Positions 16,324-25,819 of a stretch of 64,000 nt of DNA are shown in pieces. Under the pieces are notes generated by a model. It ran no database searches. It was given only the letters and a program-made list of their open reading frames with translations, and was not told the DNA's origin. Each line of letters opens with the position of its first letter. The stretch's first letter is position 1. Source of the stretch: Candidatus Palauibacter rhopaloidicola (GTDB lineage: Bacteria; Gemmatimonadota; Gemmatimonadetes; Palauibacterales; Palauibacteraceae); assembly GCA_026914155.1 (NCBI GenBank), contig JAPPGH010000029.1, positions 40,395 to 104,394 on the forward strand. The letters run 5' to 3'. The translations under genes and the position numbers were made by a program.

Positions 16324-17688
16324 TCAAGAGACCGTTCGCCTCGCCGCGGGATCGGACTTGATCAGGAGGAGGCGGCTGTTCGCGGGGTAGAGCCACTCGG
16401 CCCCCCGTTCGGTGACCACCGCATCGTCCTCCAGTGGCACGCGCAACTTCGCGCCCCCCCACTCGGGAACCGCCGTGTACGCGAACATTTCGATCGCGAG
16501 GAGATTCGTCGGCACGACCTCGAAGGTGAGGCGGCGCGGGTTCCACGTCGCGATCGAGGGGCCGATCCCGTGTCCGAGGTTGCCGACCGAGTGGTGTCCT
16601 TCCCAGGTCACGTCCGTCAGCGGCCCATCGGTGGGCTGGTTGAAGGGAATGGGATTGAATCCCGCCGCCGTGAGCGCGGCCCCGATCCGGTCCATGTTCT
16701 CGCGCGCCGTGATGCCGGGGCGGATCGCGCGGCGCGACACCTCGCGCGCTTCGATCGCCCGGTCGAACGCGTTCTGCACTCCCGGCATCGCCTCGGTCTC
16801 CTCCGGCCGCAGCACGTAGGCGACGCGCTTCATGTCCGTGCAGAAGTTCAGGTGGCAGACGCCCCAGTCGATCATCATCACGTCGCCGCCCTGGATGATC
16901 CGGTCGCTGGACGTCGCCTCGATGCCGTCGGGCCCCGTGATATAGATGGACGGGAAACCGAAGGAAGAGCCGAGCCCGCGCTCGAGCAGCCGGTCCATGA
17001 GCCACCACGCCACATCCCGGAGCGTCGTGACGCCGGGTGTGACGACTTCGTTCGAGAGGGCCCGTTCCGCGAGTTCGCGCGAGATCTCGCCCGCCTCGGC
17101 GAAGCCCGCGATCTCCGATGCGACGCGGCGCGACCTGAAGTCGGACACGAGCTTCTCCGCGGAGACGAAACGCGACGCCCACGGTTCGCCCAGCGTCTCC
17201 TCCAGGTGCTGGTAGCCGGTATGGGACAGTCCGTCCGCCGCTCCGATGTTCGATCCCATGTTGAGGCCGATCCGCTCCGGATCCCGCTCGGCGACGAACT
17301 CCCGAAGATCGAAGTTGCCGGTGACGATGTCGTAGGCGCCGTTCCCGGCCAGCAGGTAGCCGCCGATTCCCAGGGCGGCGCGCTCGATCCGCTCTCCGCC
17401 GCGGTCCGTGAACACGTAGTAGCCGATGGGATTCACGTACCCGGGCCCGAAGTCGGGCGTGAGCGGATCGTCGAGTCCCTCCCGGCGCATCGTGATCCAC
17501 ATGTCGATCCCGTTCTCGCGCATGACCTCGGGCAGCACGACATCGAACTTCTCGCGCCGCATCTGGTTCATCCGCTCCCAGCGCCGCCGCGCCTCCTGCG
17601 CGTCAGCGGGGACGGGAAGCAGCGGAAGCAGCAGCACCGCCCAGATTCCGGCCCTCGCGATCCGACCCGTCAGGGCGTTTCGATACAT
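16324..17688 (-). CDS. Exported M24-family metallopeptidase (Xaa-Pro aminopeptidase-like)
   Basis: A 454-residue protein with a signal peptide of about 30 residues ending PADAQ, so probably periplasmic. It has the creatinase/aminopeptidase P layout: a variable N-terminal domain (about 35-185) and a C-terminal pita-bread domain. All five metal ligands are visible: D274 in MMIDWGV, D285 in CTDMKR, H373 in LGHGIGP, E400 in AIEMFAY and E420 in PLEDDAV. Enzymes of this class release N-terminal residues before proline. It heads a minus-strand pair with the squalene-synthase-like gene, which is more likely co-transcription than a shared pathway. Confidence 0.9.
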   Translation of the reverse strand: MYRNALTGRIARAGIWAVLLLPLLPVPADAQEARRRWERMNQMRREKFDVVLPEVMRENGIDMWITMRREGLDDPLTPDFGPGYVNPIGYYVFTDRGGERIERAALGIGGYLLAGNGAYDIVTGNFDLREFVAERDPERIGLNMGSNIGAADGLSHTGYQHLEETLGEPWASRFVSAEKLVSDFRSRRVASEIAGFAEAGEISRELAERALSNEVVTPGVTTLRDVAWWLMDRLLERGLGSSFGFPSIYITGPDGIEATSSDRIIQGGDVMMIDWGVCHLNFCTDMKRVAYVLRPEETEAMPGVQNAFDRAIEAREVSRRAIRPGITARENMDRIGAALTAAGFNPIPFNQPTDGPLTDVTWEGHHSVGNLGHGIGPSIATWNPRRLTFEVVPTNLLAIEMFAYTAVPEWGGAKLRVPLEDDAVVTERGAEWLYPANSRLLLIKSDPAARRTVS

Positions 17689-17834
17689 GGATCCTCCTCT
17701 GTGTCCTGAATTCCGCGCCGATGCGGCTCAGGCAACGCCGACAGGGAGGCATCGTATCGGGCGGCGTATGAAGCATCAAACGGACCGACAGCCGATCCAC
17801 TGGCACCCGGGAAGCGGCAGGGACATTATCGGGC

Positions 17835-19133
17835 ATGTCGATTTTAGCGCGGCGTCTGGCCGATCTGGGGACCGAGAACGCCTTCAAGGTCAACGACGAC
17901 ATCCAGGTGTGTCTCGACCGCGGGATGGACGTCATCCGCTTCAACATCGGGGCACCGGATTTCCGCAGCGCCCCCCACCTCAATCGGGTCGCCGTAGCCG
18001 AACTCGAGGCCGGGAACTCCGGGTACTGCGATGCGGCGGGACTCCCGTCCTTCCGCGAGGCGATCGCGCGCCACGTTTCGGCCACGCGGGGAATCGACGC
18101 GGGGGCGGATCGGGTCGTCGTCACGCCCGGGGCCAAGCCGCCGATCGGGTACACCTTCCAGACGTACGTGGACCGGGGCGACGAGGTCGTCTACCCGAGT
18201 CCGGGATTCCCGATCTATGAATCCTGGGCCACGTTCGTGGGCGCGCGCCCCGTGCCCCTGCACCTCTCGGAGGAGAAGGGCTTCGCGTTCACGGCGGATG
18301 ACCTCGGGGTGCTCCTCACCGAGCGCACCCGGCTCATCATCCTCTGTTCGCCGTCGAATCCGACCGGAGGCGTGCTGTCGGCGGAAGATCTGGCGGGCAT
18401 CGCGGCGGTGATCCGCGAACGCTGCCACCCGGACGCCCGGATCTACTCGGACGAAATTTACGAGCACATCCTCTTCGACGGTTTGGAGCACCAGAGCATC
18501 GCGTCGCAGGCGGGCATGGCGGAGAGGACGGTCATCGCGAGCGGCCATTCGAAGGGGTTCGCCATGACGGGGTGGCGGCTGGGCTGGGCCGTTCTGCCGA
18601 CGCCGGAAGAGGCCGACGTCTTCAAGAATCTGAACATCAACATCATGTCCTGCGTGCCGCCTTTCCTGCAGGAAGGGGGACGGGCGGCGTACGAGGACCC
18701 GGCCACGGCCGGCGTCGTGGCGCACATGGTGGGGGAGTTCGAACGGCGGCGGGACTTCATCGTGCCCGCGCTCAACGCGGTCGAGGGCCTGAGTTGCCAA
18801 GTGCCGAAGGGAGCGTTCTACGTCTTCCCGAACGTCTCCGGCGTGTGCGGGCGGCTGGGCGTGTTCGAGGCGTACGACGCCATGCCCCCGGAATCCCGCG
18901 CGCGGACGACGCCGTCCGGCATGCTGCAGATGTTCCTCCTCTACCGGTACGGCGTGGCCACGATGGACCGCGCCTCCTTCTGCCGCATCGGCTCCGGTGG
19001 CCAGCACTTCCTCCGCATCTCGATCGCCAACAGCATGGAGGACATCGAGCGCGGCGTGGCCCGCATCGAGCGCGCCGCCGACGATCCGGACGGGTTCCGG
19101 GAATTCCTGGAGACGGAGCGCCTGTGGGCCTGA
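17835..19133 (+). CDS. Class I/II PLP-dependent aminotransferase
   Basis: A 432-residue cytoplasmic fold-type I aminotransferase of the aspartate/aromatic group. The usual landmarks are in order: NIGAPDFR near 44, PSNPTGG (substrate/PLP Asn), YSDEIYEH (PLP Asp and Tyr), the Schiff-base lysine K240 in GHSKGFAMTGWRLGW, and the carboxylate-binding Arg in FLRISIANS. The insert between about 330 and 375 is longer than typical. The amino donor cannot be named. It is the first gene of a four-gene plus-strand operon; the PorV-like gene begins inside its 3' end. Confidence 0.88.
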   Translation: MSILARRLADLGTENAFKVNDDIQVCLDRGMDVIRFNIGAPDFRSAPHLNRVAVAELEAGNSGYCDAAGLPSFREAIARHVSATRGIDAGADRVVVTPGAKPPIGYTFQTYVDRGDEVVYPSPGFPIYESWATFVGARPVPLHLSEEKGFAFTADDLGVLLTERTRLIILCSPSNPTGGVLSAEDLAGIAAVIRERCHPDARIYSDEIYEHILFDGLEHQSIASQAGMAERTVIASGHSKGFAMTGWRLGWAVLPTPEEADVFKNLNINIMSCVPPFLQEGGRAAYEDPATAGVVAHMVGEFERRRDFIVPALNAVEGLSCQVPKGAFYVFPNVSGVCGRLGVFEAYDAMPPESRARTTPSGMLQMFLLYRYGVATMDRASFCRIGSGGQHFLRISIANSMEDIERGVARIERAADDPDGFREFLETERLWA

Positions 19134-20074
19134 GACGCGCGGTCTCCCTGCCGCTTGCCCTCCTGGCCATCGGCGCCACCGCGGGCGGGAGCAGGGCGCA
19201 AATCGTCCTTTCGGAGCGGGAAGCATACCGCGCCCTCGTGCTCCAGGCCCCGGCCAGCGTGGAAGCGGCGGCGTACGGGAACGCACCTTACCTGCGCGGT
19301 GGCGGGGCGGACCTCCTCTTCTACGCACCTGCGCTCATAGGGCGCGCGGGCGGCATGGCGGCGAGTCTGCACCGATACGGCTCGAAGGGCACCCTCGCGA
19401 CACTCGCCTCGAAGGGCAGCGTCGGCTTGGGCGACTTCGCGGTGGGTCTCCAGTACATGCGCTACGGCGGCTCCGGTACCGCCTCCCTTCCAGACCTCCA
19501 GTACGCGGCGTTCGGGGACGGCGAACCCGCAACCGAGTTCGCGGCCTCGCTCGGCTACGCACGCACGCTATTCGGCGTGGTCGATGCCGGTGTCGTGGCC
19601 AAGTACGTCGAACTTCACTTCCTGCGCGCGCTGCGGGATCGTGCGCTCGCGGTGGACCTTGGAGTGGCGCGCGAGTTCGGACCGGCGATGGTCAGCCTCA
19701 CGGCCCGCAACCTGGGATCGGACCGGGAGACGCGGGGGAGGCCGGACTTCACGGACAGAATCCCCACGCAGCTGGCCCTGGGCATCTCGACGGAGAGCTT
19801 CGAGGTCGGGGAACTCGACATGTTCCTCACCAGCCAGGTCGCGCGGCGCCGGGACGGCGAAATCATCCCGGCCGGCGGCGTCGAGGTCTCCTACTGGCCG
19901 ATTCAGGGCTACACGTTCCGCCTCCGCGCCGGACTCCAGCGCGTGGTGGAGGACAAGAGGAGCCCGTTCACCTTCGGGCTCGCGTTCACGGGTGACGCCC
20001 TGACCCTCGAGTACGCGTTCCAGGCCTTCGACGTGGAGGGAAACGCACACCGCTTCGGCCTCAGCTTCCGCTGA
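19124..20074 (+). CDS. PorV/PorQ-like outer-membrane protein
   Basis: A 316-residue protein with a signal peptide (about 1-23, ending GGSRA) and alternating polar/aromatic strands typical of a FadL-type outer-membrane barrel, as in the PorV/PorQ family. Segments such as DFAVGLQYMRYGGSG and the C-terminal NAHRFGLSFR, ending in an aromatic-X pattern, fit a beta-barrel. In Bacteroidota PorV serves type IX secretion, but no other T9SS component is nearby, so that role is not claimed. The GTG at 19124 overlaps the aminotransferase end by 10 bp and has a GGAG site upstream; longer open frames are shadows. Confidence 0.65.
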   Translation: MGLRRAVSLPLALLAIGATAGGSRAQIVLSEREAYRALVLQAPASVEAAAYGNAPYLRGGGADLLFYAPALIGRAGGMAASLHRYGSKGTLATLASKGSVGLGDFAVGLQYMRYGGSGTASLPDLQYAAFGDGEPATEFAASLGYARTLFGVVDAGVVAKYVELHFLRALRDRALAVDLGVAREFGPAMVSLTARNLGSDRETRGRPDFTDRIPTQLALGISTESFEVGELDMFLTSQVARRRDGEIIPAGGVEVSYWPIQGYTFRLRAGLQRVVEDKRSPFTFGLAFTGDALTLEYAFQAFDVEGNAHRFGLSFR

Positions 20075-20076
20075 CG

Positions 20077-20886
20077 GTGATCGAAACCCGCGGTCTGACC
20101 CGACATTTCGGCGCCACCAAGGCGGTCCAGGATCTCGATCTCTGCGTCGAGCCCGGCGAGATCCTGGGTCTGCTGGGGCCGAACGGAGCCGGCAAGACGA
20201 CGACCGTGAAGATCCTCACGTGCATGATCAAGCCGACGGGCGGTTCCGCATCCATCGCCGGCTTCGATGTCGAGGAGGATCCGCTGGAGGTCAAGCGCCG
20301 GATCGGCTACGTCCCGGAGGCCGGGGCGTTGTACGAGACGCTGACCGCCGGCGAATACCTGAACATGGTCGCGAACCTGCGGGGTATCGACGGGGAGCGC
20401 GCGGACCGGAAGATCAACGAGCTGCTGGATCTCTTCGACGTTCTCGATGCGCGGGACCGGCGCCTGGTCGGGCACTCGAAGGGGATGCGGCAGAAGGTCC
20501 TGATCAGCGCGGCGTTGCTGGGCAACCCGGAGGTGCTGTTCCTCGACGAGCCGCTGAGCGGAATCGACGCGAACGCCGCCCTCGTCGTCAAGCAGCTCCT
20601 GCGCGAACTCGCCGCAAAGGGACGGACGATCCTCTTCTGTTCGCATATCCTCGAAGTCGTGGAGCGGATCTGCACGCGCATCGTGATCGTCGACGGGGGC
20701 CGAAAGATCATCGAGGGCGTGCCGGATCGCATCGCCGCCGAGGCCGGCGCCGCGAGCCTCGAGGAGGCGTTCGCCCGGCTCACGGGTGTGAGAGACGCCG
20801 GCGATGTCACGCGGGATCTCCTTCGCGCGCTCGATGATTCCGTTCCGGCCGCCGACGGTCCGGAGGCCGCCGAGCGTCGGGCATGA
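20077..20886 (+). CDS. ABC transporter ATP-binding protein
   Basis: A 269-residue ABC ATPase of the ABC-2 exporter type. Walker A is GPNGAGKT (34-41). The signature is HSKGMRQKV in place of the strict LSGGQ, as is common in this subfamily. Walker B is VLFLDEP, with a switch His in CSHILEVVERI. The C-terminal 40 residues are an extra helical tail. It begins with GTG 2 bp after the PorV-like stop and its stop overlaps the permease start as ATGA, so ATPase and permease are made together. The cargo is unknown. Confidence 0.92.
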   Translation: MIETRGLTRHFGATKAVQDLDLCVEPGEILGLLGPNGAGKTTTVKILTCMIKPTGGSASIAGFDVEEDPLEVKRRIGYVPEAGALYETLTAGEYLNMVANLRGIDGERADRKINELLDLFDVLDARDRRLVGHSKGMRQKVLISAALLGNPEVLFLDEPLSGIDANAALVVKQLLRELAAKGRTILFCSHILEVVERICTRIVIVDGGRKIIEGVPDRIAAEAGAASLEEAFARLTGVRDAGDVTRDLLRALDDSVPAADGPEAAERRA

Positions 20887-22520
20887 AAGCCGCGGCATGG
20901 CTCGTGGAGTGGTGCGTCGAGAGGCTCGGCGCGGACTACGCCCAGTGGCTGGTGCTCACGCGCGTGATGCTGAAGACGGATTTCCGTTCCGCCTCGGCCC
21001 TGCAGATGGGGAATTCTCCCATGCGCGAGGGTGCCGGCACACAGTGGATGACGCTACTCCTGTACGGCGCGTTCGGCCTCTACGGCGTGGCTGTGGCCGT
21101 CGTGCTCCCGGATCTCTTTCTGTCTGCCGTGTGGTCATTGAGCATGACGGGACTCGTGGTGGCGATGGTCATTCTCATCGACTACGGATCTGTCGTCATC
21201 TCGCCGACCGACTACGAGATTCTCGCCCATCAACCCGTCTCATCGCGCACCTACTTTCTCGTCAAGCTTACAAACGTCCTCCTCTACGCGGGGATGATCG
21301 GCGCCCTCGTCACGGGCCCCACGTGGATATTCCTCGGCGTCCGGCACGGCCTCATCACCGCGATCGTCTTCCCCATGGCAGCGGCCGCCGCCGTCGCCTG
21401 GACGGCCCTCGCCATCGTGTCCGTGTACGCGTGGCTCATTCGTGTCGTTCGACCGGCCCGATTCGACCGCATCCTCTCGTACTTCCAGGTGTTGCTCGTG
21501 ACCGGCGTCGTGGCCGCGCCGCTGCTCCTGGGCGAATTGGAGGATCGGTTGGAAGCGGTGGAGATCGGCACGTCTCCCGCCCTGTTTGCCCTTCCCGCCG
21601 CCTGGTTCGCCAGCGCCCTGCCGCTGGTCAACGGGGAGTGGAGCCTTACCGGAATGCTCGCCGTCCTCACCGCGGCGGGGAGCACCGCAGGTCTCTTCCA
21701 CATTGTGGGCCGGCGTCTTTCGCTCTCCTACGCCGAGCGGATGGGTGCCCTGCTCACCGTCTCGGCCTCCGACCGCAGCAAGGTCTCGCCAATGCGGTCC
21801 GCGAGGCGCCGATTTCCCGTGGAAGTCCGGGCCGTGGCCACGTTGATGAGGGGCAACTTCAGACACGACAGGAACTTCCGGATGGCGGTGCTGAGCGTCC
21901 TGCCCATGACGCTGCTCTACGTCTATCTGTCATTGCGCGGGGGGTCGCTGCCCGATCCGTTCGTCAATCTGGGGTTCGAAGCAAGTCGTCTCTGGATGAT
22001 CCATTTCGTGGCGATCGGGGGACCGCAGATGCTGCTGGAGAGCCTCTTCCGCAGCGAGTCCTTTCGCGCCGGCTGGATCTTCTTCGCGTCCCCGGTGGAC
22101 CGCGCGAAACTCGTCACCGGTGCGGGGCACTGCATCGCGCTCTTCGTACTCGTTCCGTACCTGACGGTCCTGGGCGGGGTCTTCGTGTGGGCCTTCGGGA
22201 ACATCCCGCACGCCGCGGCGCACGCCGCAGTTCTGGGGCTGATCTCCAACCTGGCCGTTCAGGTGAGGTTGCTGCTGGCGCCGCGCCTGCCCTTCTCCGA
22301 GCCTCCGGCCAAGGGCGGCTTCAGCGTCGGCGTATTCGGGGCGGTGGTCATATCCGGGGTCCTGATCGGGCTGCTGCCCCTGGCCCTCGGCGCCGCGTAC
22401 GCAAGCACCGCCGCGACGATCTCGACCATCGCGGCGCTGGTTCTCGCAAACGCGGTGGCGCCCCGGCTCGTAGCACGCCGGATCTCTCCCCGTCTGCGAC
22501 GCCTGGAGTTCGCCGGCTGA
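20883..22520 (+). CDS. ABC transporter permease protein
   Basis: A 545-residue polytopic membrane protein with about ten or more hydrophobic segments, spread from about residue 60 to 535. It is coupled by ATGA to the ATPase gene before it, which identifies it as the membrane partner. Sequence features fit large ABC-2-like permeases: two membrane blocks separated by a soluble stretch around 270-320. No substrate-binding protein accompanies the pair, consistent with an exporter. It ends at a convergent junction carrying a GCCGGC hairpin. Confidence 0.8.
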   Translation: MKAAAWLVEWCVERLGADYAQWLVLTRVMLKTDFRSASALQMGNSPMREGAGTQWMTLLLYGAFGLYGVAVAVVLPDLFLSAVWSLSMTGLVVAMVILIDYGSVVISPTDYEILAHQPVSSRTYFLVKLTNVLLYAGMIGALVTGPTWIFLGVRHGLITAIVFPMAAAAAVAWTALAIVSVYAWLIRVVRPARFDRILSYFQVLLVTGVVAAPLLLGELEDRLEAVEIGTSPALFALPAAWFASALPLVNGEWSLTGMLAVLTAAGSTAGLFHIVGRRLSLSYAERMGALLTVSASDRSKVSPMRSARRRFPVEVRAVATLMRGNFRHDRNFRMAVLSVLPMTLLYVYLSLRGGSLPDPFVNLGFEASRLWMIHFVAIGGPQMLLESLFRSESFRAGWIFFASPVDRAKLVTGAGHCIALFVLVPYLTVLGGVFVWAFGNIPHAAAHAAVLGLISNLAVQVRLLLAPRLPFSEPPAKGGFSVGVFGAVVISGVLIGLLPLALGAAYASTAATISTIAALVLANAVAPRLVARRISPRLRRLEFAG

Positions 22521-22528
22521 CGGCCGGC
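22512..22528. terminator. GCCGGC hairpin between convergent genes
   Basis: GCCGGC (22512-22517), loop TGACG, GCCGGC (22523-22528). The hairpin spans the stop of the ABC permease and faces the end of the opposing lipoprotein gene. It closely resembles the hairpin at 15308-15326, also at a convergent junction. It has no T-tract. Confidence 0.35.
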
Positions 22529-22538
22529 TCGGCATCCC

Positions 22539-24458
22539 TCAGCTTCCGGAAAAGCCGATGTCGTCCACGACGACCGTGCCGGCCGGCGTGCGGTCGAAAA
22601 GCAGGCGGATCTCGTCGAGTCGGGCCGGATCGAACGAGGGATTGGCATCGACGAAATCCGCCAGCGGGATGGAAAACGACTGGAGCACCAGTTCCCACTG
22701 GTTGTCGAACGATTCGGCGTCGTTCCGGCGCCGGACGACGGTCTCGAGAGGTTGCCGGATGGGCCCGTAGTCCGACAGCCGCACGCCTGCCGACTCGCCC
22801 CCGGCGTCCGTGACGACAACGGAAAGATCCACGGGTTCGTCGTCGCCGTTCCGCCCGGCCTCGTCTCCGTCCCGCCCGGCCTCGCCTCCGCGGGCCCCTT
22901 CCTCGTCCTGTCCCCCGCCGCTCTCAGAGTCGTCGTCGCCTTCCGGCCTTCTCGGCGAGGGACGACCCTCCACGGCTCCGAGCTGCAGATTCAGCCGCGA
23001 GGCGGCGCTCAGACCCCGATCCCCAGCCAGCCCGTCCGGCAAGGAGATGGCGTAGCTGGCGGGCTTCCCCACCGCATCCCCGTCGCCGGCGACGCGGTTG
23101 TTCCAGCCCAGCCAGAGCGCGTTGTTGTCCTGCGAACTCGACGTTGTGGGCCGGTTCCGCGAGCGGAGGTCGAGGAGGTTCTCCCGCCACGTTCCGAGCG
23201 AATCTCCCTCCAGCTTCACGCCCGGCGCCGTGCCGGTGGTGAGGTCGATGTCCTCCTCGAACGACGCGAGCGCCCGGAAGCCGCTCGACTCGAACTGCGT
23301 GATGTACATCGTCTCGGGGAGCCAGCCGCCGATCGTGCGATGGTCCCGGAACATGGGCATATAGTCGGGACGGTCGCGCAGCGTGGTCTCGAGAAAGGCG
23401 GAGATGTAGATCTTCCCGAACTCCCGCTGCGCTTCGCCGTCTATGAGACCCCGCAAGTCGAGGCGCCGCGCGCTCCGCGGGCCATTGTCCTTGTTCCCCC
23501 AGACCGTATTCCACTGTCCGTGATTGGCCCGGTACATGTAGATGGCCGTCTTGAAGTAGTCGCCACCGTCCGTGAAGGACAGGCGATTATAGAGGCGCAA
23601 GCCGTGAAAGCTCGTCACGTCACCGTCGTGAGAGCCGTGGAATACCATGTAATTGATATTCTCGACCGGCACGAAGCGTCCCGTGGGAAGGTACTGTCCG
23701 TCGACGGGCGCGATGGCGATGATCGCGCGGATCCCGTGGTTGAAATCGAACTCCAGGGAGGCGTCGTCCGGATACCGGGACAGCCGGTTGAACGCCGCCG
23801 CATGCCCGACCGCTTCGCCCCCGCGGGAATGACCGATGAGGGCGATGCGGTCGAAGTCGATCTTCCCGTGGAACGGGGTGGATTCGTCCGCCGCGAATTC
23901 CTTGAAGGCGTCGATGTGCTTGAGGAGGAACCACCCCCGCCCGTCGTTCTCGTTGCGGATGCCGCCGTTGATGAAATTCATGTCGACGGAAGCGAACACG
24001 TAGCCCCGGCTGGCGAGCAGCTCGCCGAGATAGCCGTACCCGGGGTCGGAGAAGTCCCTCATGTCGTGGTTCCCGTGAACGATGAGGACCAGCGGGAAGG
24101 GACCCTCGCCCTCGGGATACCATGCGCGTCCGTTGATCGGGAATTCCTTCGGCGTGAAACCCCAGTAGCCGTTCCGCTCGCTCGCGGATCCGCCGAGAGA
24201 GACGAGCTTCGAGGCGTCGACCGTCTCGGTCACGATCGACACGGAGTCCCGGTACTCGGGCCGGCGCTGGTCCGTGCCGCTCCCGTAGTAGAGGCGCGAG
24301 ACGCGGTATGGCCCGGGGAGGGCGGGGTGGTCGGCGTCCAGCGACTGCTCGGCAAGGACCGTGGCGTGATCCGACGGCGTGAGTTGCAGCGGACCGTAGC
24401 AGCCCGCGACCGCGGCGGCTATCGAGACAAAGACCGCCGTCGACAGAAACCGGCGCAC
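22539..24458 (-). CDS. Alpha/beta-hydrolase lipoprotein (esterase-like)
   Basis: A 639-residue protein with a lipoprotein signal, lipobox AVAGC with C20, so probably membrane-anchored and periplasmic. The catalytic domain (about 110-400) is an alpha/beta hydrolase of the chlorophyllase/PET-hydrolase-like type: an oxyanion motif VLIVHGNHD, the nucleophile elbow GHSRGGE, and a later segment MVFHGSHDGD that could supply the acid. The C-terminal 200 residues are a beta-rich domain interrupted by a low-complexity Gly/Asp/Glu/Arg linker (about 520-550). The GTG at 24458 follows the flavoprotein stop by 2 bp; a TTG overlapping that stop is an alternative. The substrate is unknown. Confidence 0.8.
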   Translation of the reverse strand: MRRFLSTAVFVSIAAAVAGCYGPLQLTPSDHATVLAEQSLDADHPALPGPYRVSRLYYGSGTDQRRPEYRDSVSIVTETVDASKLVSLGGSASERNGYWGFTPKEFPINGRAWYPEGEGPFPLVLIVHGNHDMRDFSDPGYGYLGELLASRGYVFASVDMNFINGGIRNENDGRGWFLLKHIDAFKEFAADESTPFHGKIDFDRIALIGHSRGGEAVGHAAAFNRLSRYPDDASLEFDFNHGIRAIIAIAPVDGQYLPTGRFVPVENINYMVFHGSHDGDVTSFHGLRLYNRLSFTDGGDYFKTAIYMYRANHGQWNTVWGNKDNGPRSARRLDLRGLIDGEAQREFGKIYISAFLETTLRDRPDYMPMFRDHRTIGGWLPETMYITQFESSGFRALASFEEDIDLTTGTAPGVKLEGDSLGTWRENLLDLRSRNRPTTSSSQDNNALWLGWNNRVAGDGDAVGKPASYAISLPDGLAGDRGLSAASRLNLQLGAVEGRPSPRRPEGDDDSESGGGQDEEGARGGEAGRDGDEAGRNGDDEPVDLSVVVTDAGGESAGVRLSDYGPIRQPLETVVRRRNDAESFDNQWELVLQSFSIPLADFVDANPSFDPARLDEIRLLFDRTPAGTVVVDDIGFSGS

Positions 24459-24460
24459 GC

Positions 24461-25786
24461 TCAACCGCCCAGATCCTCCGGGTCTGGCCCCGGCTCCCGG
24501 CCTTCGGGCGCCTCGAGCGAGAACCTGAACTGTTCGGCCAGTTCCGGGTCGTCCTCGATCTCCAGGACGCGCTTGGCGATGTATTCGCCGAGCACCGGCC
24601 CCTGCTTGAAGGATTCGGCCGTCCCCAGTCCCGCGAGCCACACGTTGTCGAAGTCGGGATGCTTGTCGATGAGGAAGTTGCGGCTGGGACCGAAGCAGTA
24701 GTGGCAGGCGCGCGTCTCGTTGACCGCCGCGCCCACCAGGTCCGGAAAGTAGCGCTCGAGGATCTCGCGCGGCCGCTCGTGGGCCTCCGGCGGCACCCAG
24801 CGGTCACTGGTGTCGGGGTCGTCGCCGGCCTGGCCACCGACCCGCACACGGAAGCCGCGGTGGTCCGGGCCCAGAGCCGGCCAGCCCGTACAGCCCGGGA
24901 CGCCGTAGCTCGGCATGTTCGGGAACATGAAACGCCGGTCCGGCACCGCGAAGTAGAAGACGTTGCCCACGGGGATGCGTATCCGGTCCCCGAACAGTTC
25001 CGGAAACGTCTTCCCCATCCAGGGCCCCACCGCGAACACGAACGTCGAGGCCGCCAGCGATTCGTCGCCGCCGAGGGTGACGTCGTTCAGCCGGCGACCG
25101 TCCGATCCGCCGAGAGCCGCGCGCGCGATCCGGATCTCGCCTCCCTCCATCTCGAACCGCTTTGCCACGGATTCGATGGCCCGCCGCGCCCGCACGACCC
25201 CCGCGTTCGGTTCATGGAGCCCCAGGGAGACGCCCTCCTCCGTCCGGATCCAGGGCCAGCGGTAGTGGATCTCGTCCACATCGAGCAGTTCGTAGTCGAC
25301 CCCGAGCCGGTCCCACTGGGCCATCGTGTCTTCCAGATAGGGGACCATCTCCTCGCGCAGGATGAGATCGCCGGTCTGGTAGAAGACGCGCGGCAGGAGG
25401 AGTTCCTGTCCCTCTTCATCCCACTGGATCCAGCGGCGGATGGCCTCGTTGGCCCAGCGATTCCAGACGAAGCCCTCCGGGCGCCCGCCGTAGGAGGACC
25501 GGACGCCGCGCGTTTCTCCGCCCGAGGTGGAACGCGAGTTGCCGGGGCCGTAGGCGTCGAGCACGGTCACTGTGGCCCCGAGCCGGACGAGGTTGAGCGC
25601 GGTCCAGATCCCGAAGTTTCCGGCTCCGACCACGACGATGTCCGGTGGCTGGCCGGCGCGGCGTCGCACGGGAGTGGAGCGTGGGGGCGGCGGGGCGCCC
25701 ATGAGGGGGGATGAACCGCCGAGCGACAGCCCGGCAGCGGCCGCTCCGGCCGTCGCGCTCTTCAGGAACTCCCGTCGATCGATCAC
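24461..25786 (-). CDS. TAT-exported FAD-dependent oxidoreductase (sarcosine-oxidase-like)
   Basis: A 441-residue flavoprotein of the D-amino-acid/sarcosine oxidase family (DAO, PF01266). A twin-arginine signal, DRREFLKSA followed by an Ala-rich stretch, implies export after folding with cofactor. The dinucleotide-binding motif is G54-A-G-N-F-G59. C361 in RACHYCF aligns with the cysteine that covalently binds FAD in monomeric sarcosine oxidase, and IDKHP follows as in that family. The reaction is probably oxidation of an N-methyl or primary amine to aldehyde with H2O2 release. It is coupled to the esterase lipoprotein gene downstream. Confidence 0.85.
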   Translation of the reverse strand: MIDRREFLKSATAGAAAAGLSLGGSSPLMGAPPPPRSTPVRRRAGQPPDIVVVGAGNFGIWTALNLVRLGATVTVLDAYGPGNSRSTSGGETRGVRSSYGGRPEGFVWNRWANEAIRRWIQWDEEGQELLLPRVFYQTGDLILREEMVPYLEDTMAQWDRLGVDYELLDVDEIHYRWPWIRTEEGVSLGLHEPNAGVVRARRAIESVAKRFEMEGGEIRIARAALGGSDGRRLNDVTLGGDESLAASTFVFAVGPWMGKTFPELFGDRIRIPVGNVFYFAVPDRRFMFPNMPSYGVPGCTGWPALGPDHRGFRVRVGGQAGDDPDTSDRWVPPEAHERPREILERYFPDLVGAAVNETRACHYCFGPSRNFLIDKHPDFDNVWLAGLGTAESFKQGPVLGEYIAKRVLEIEDDPELAEQFRFSLEAPEGREPGPDPEDLGG

Positions 25787-25819
25787 CAGGTGGAGCGTCC
25801 CCTTCCGCAGCGAGTCAAT

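Noticed and set aside
18572-19123. Long open frame extending the PorV-like gene into the aminotransferase
   Set aside because: It is an off-frame shadow of the aminotransferase; a signal peptide starts at the GTG at 19124.
19124-20074. Type IX secretion system component
   Set aside because: Only a PorV/PorQ-like barrel is present. No other T9SS gene was found and its neighbours are an aminotransferase and an ABC exporter.
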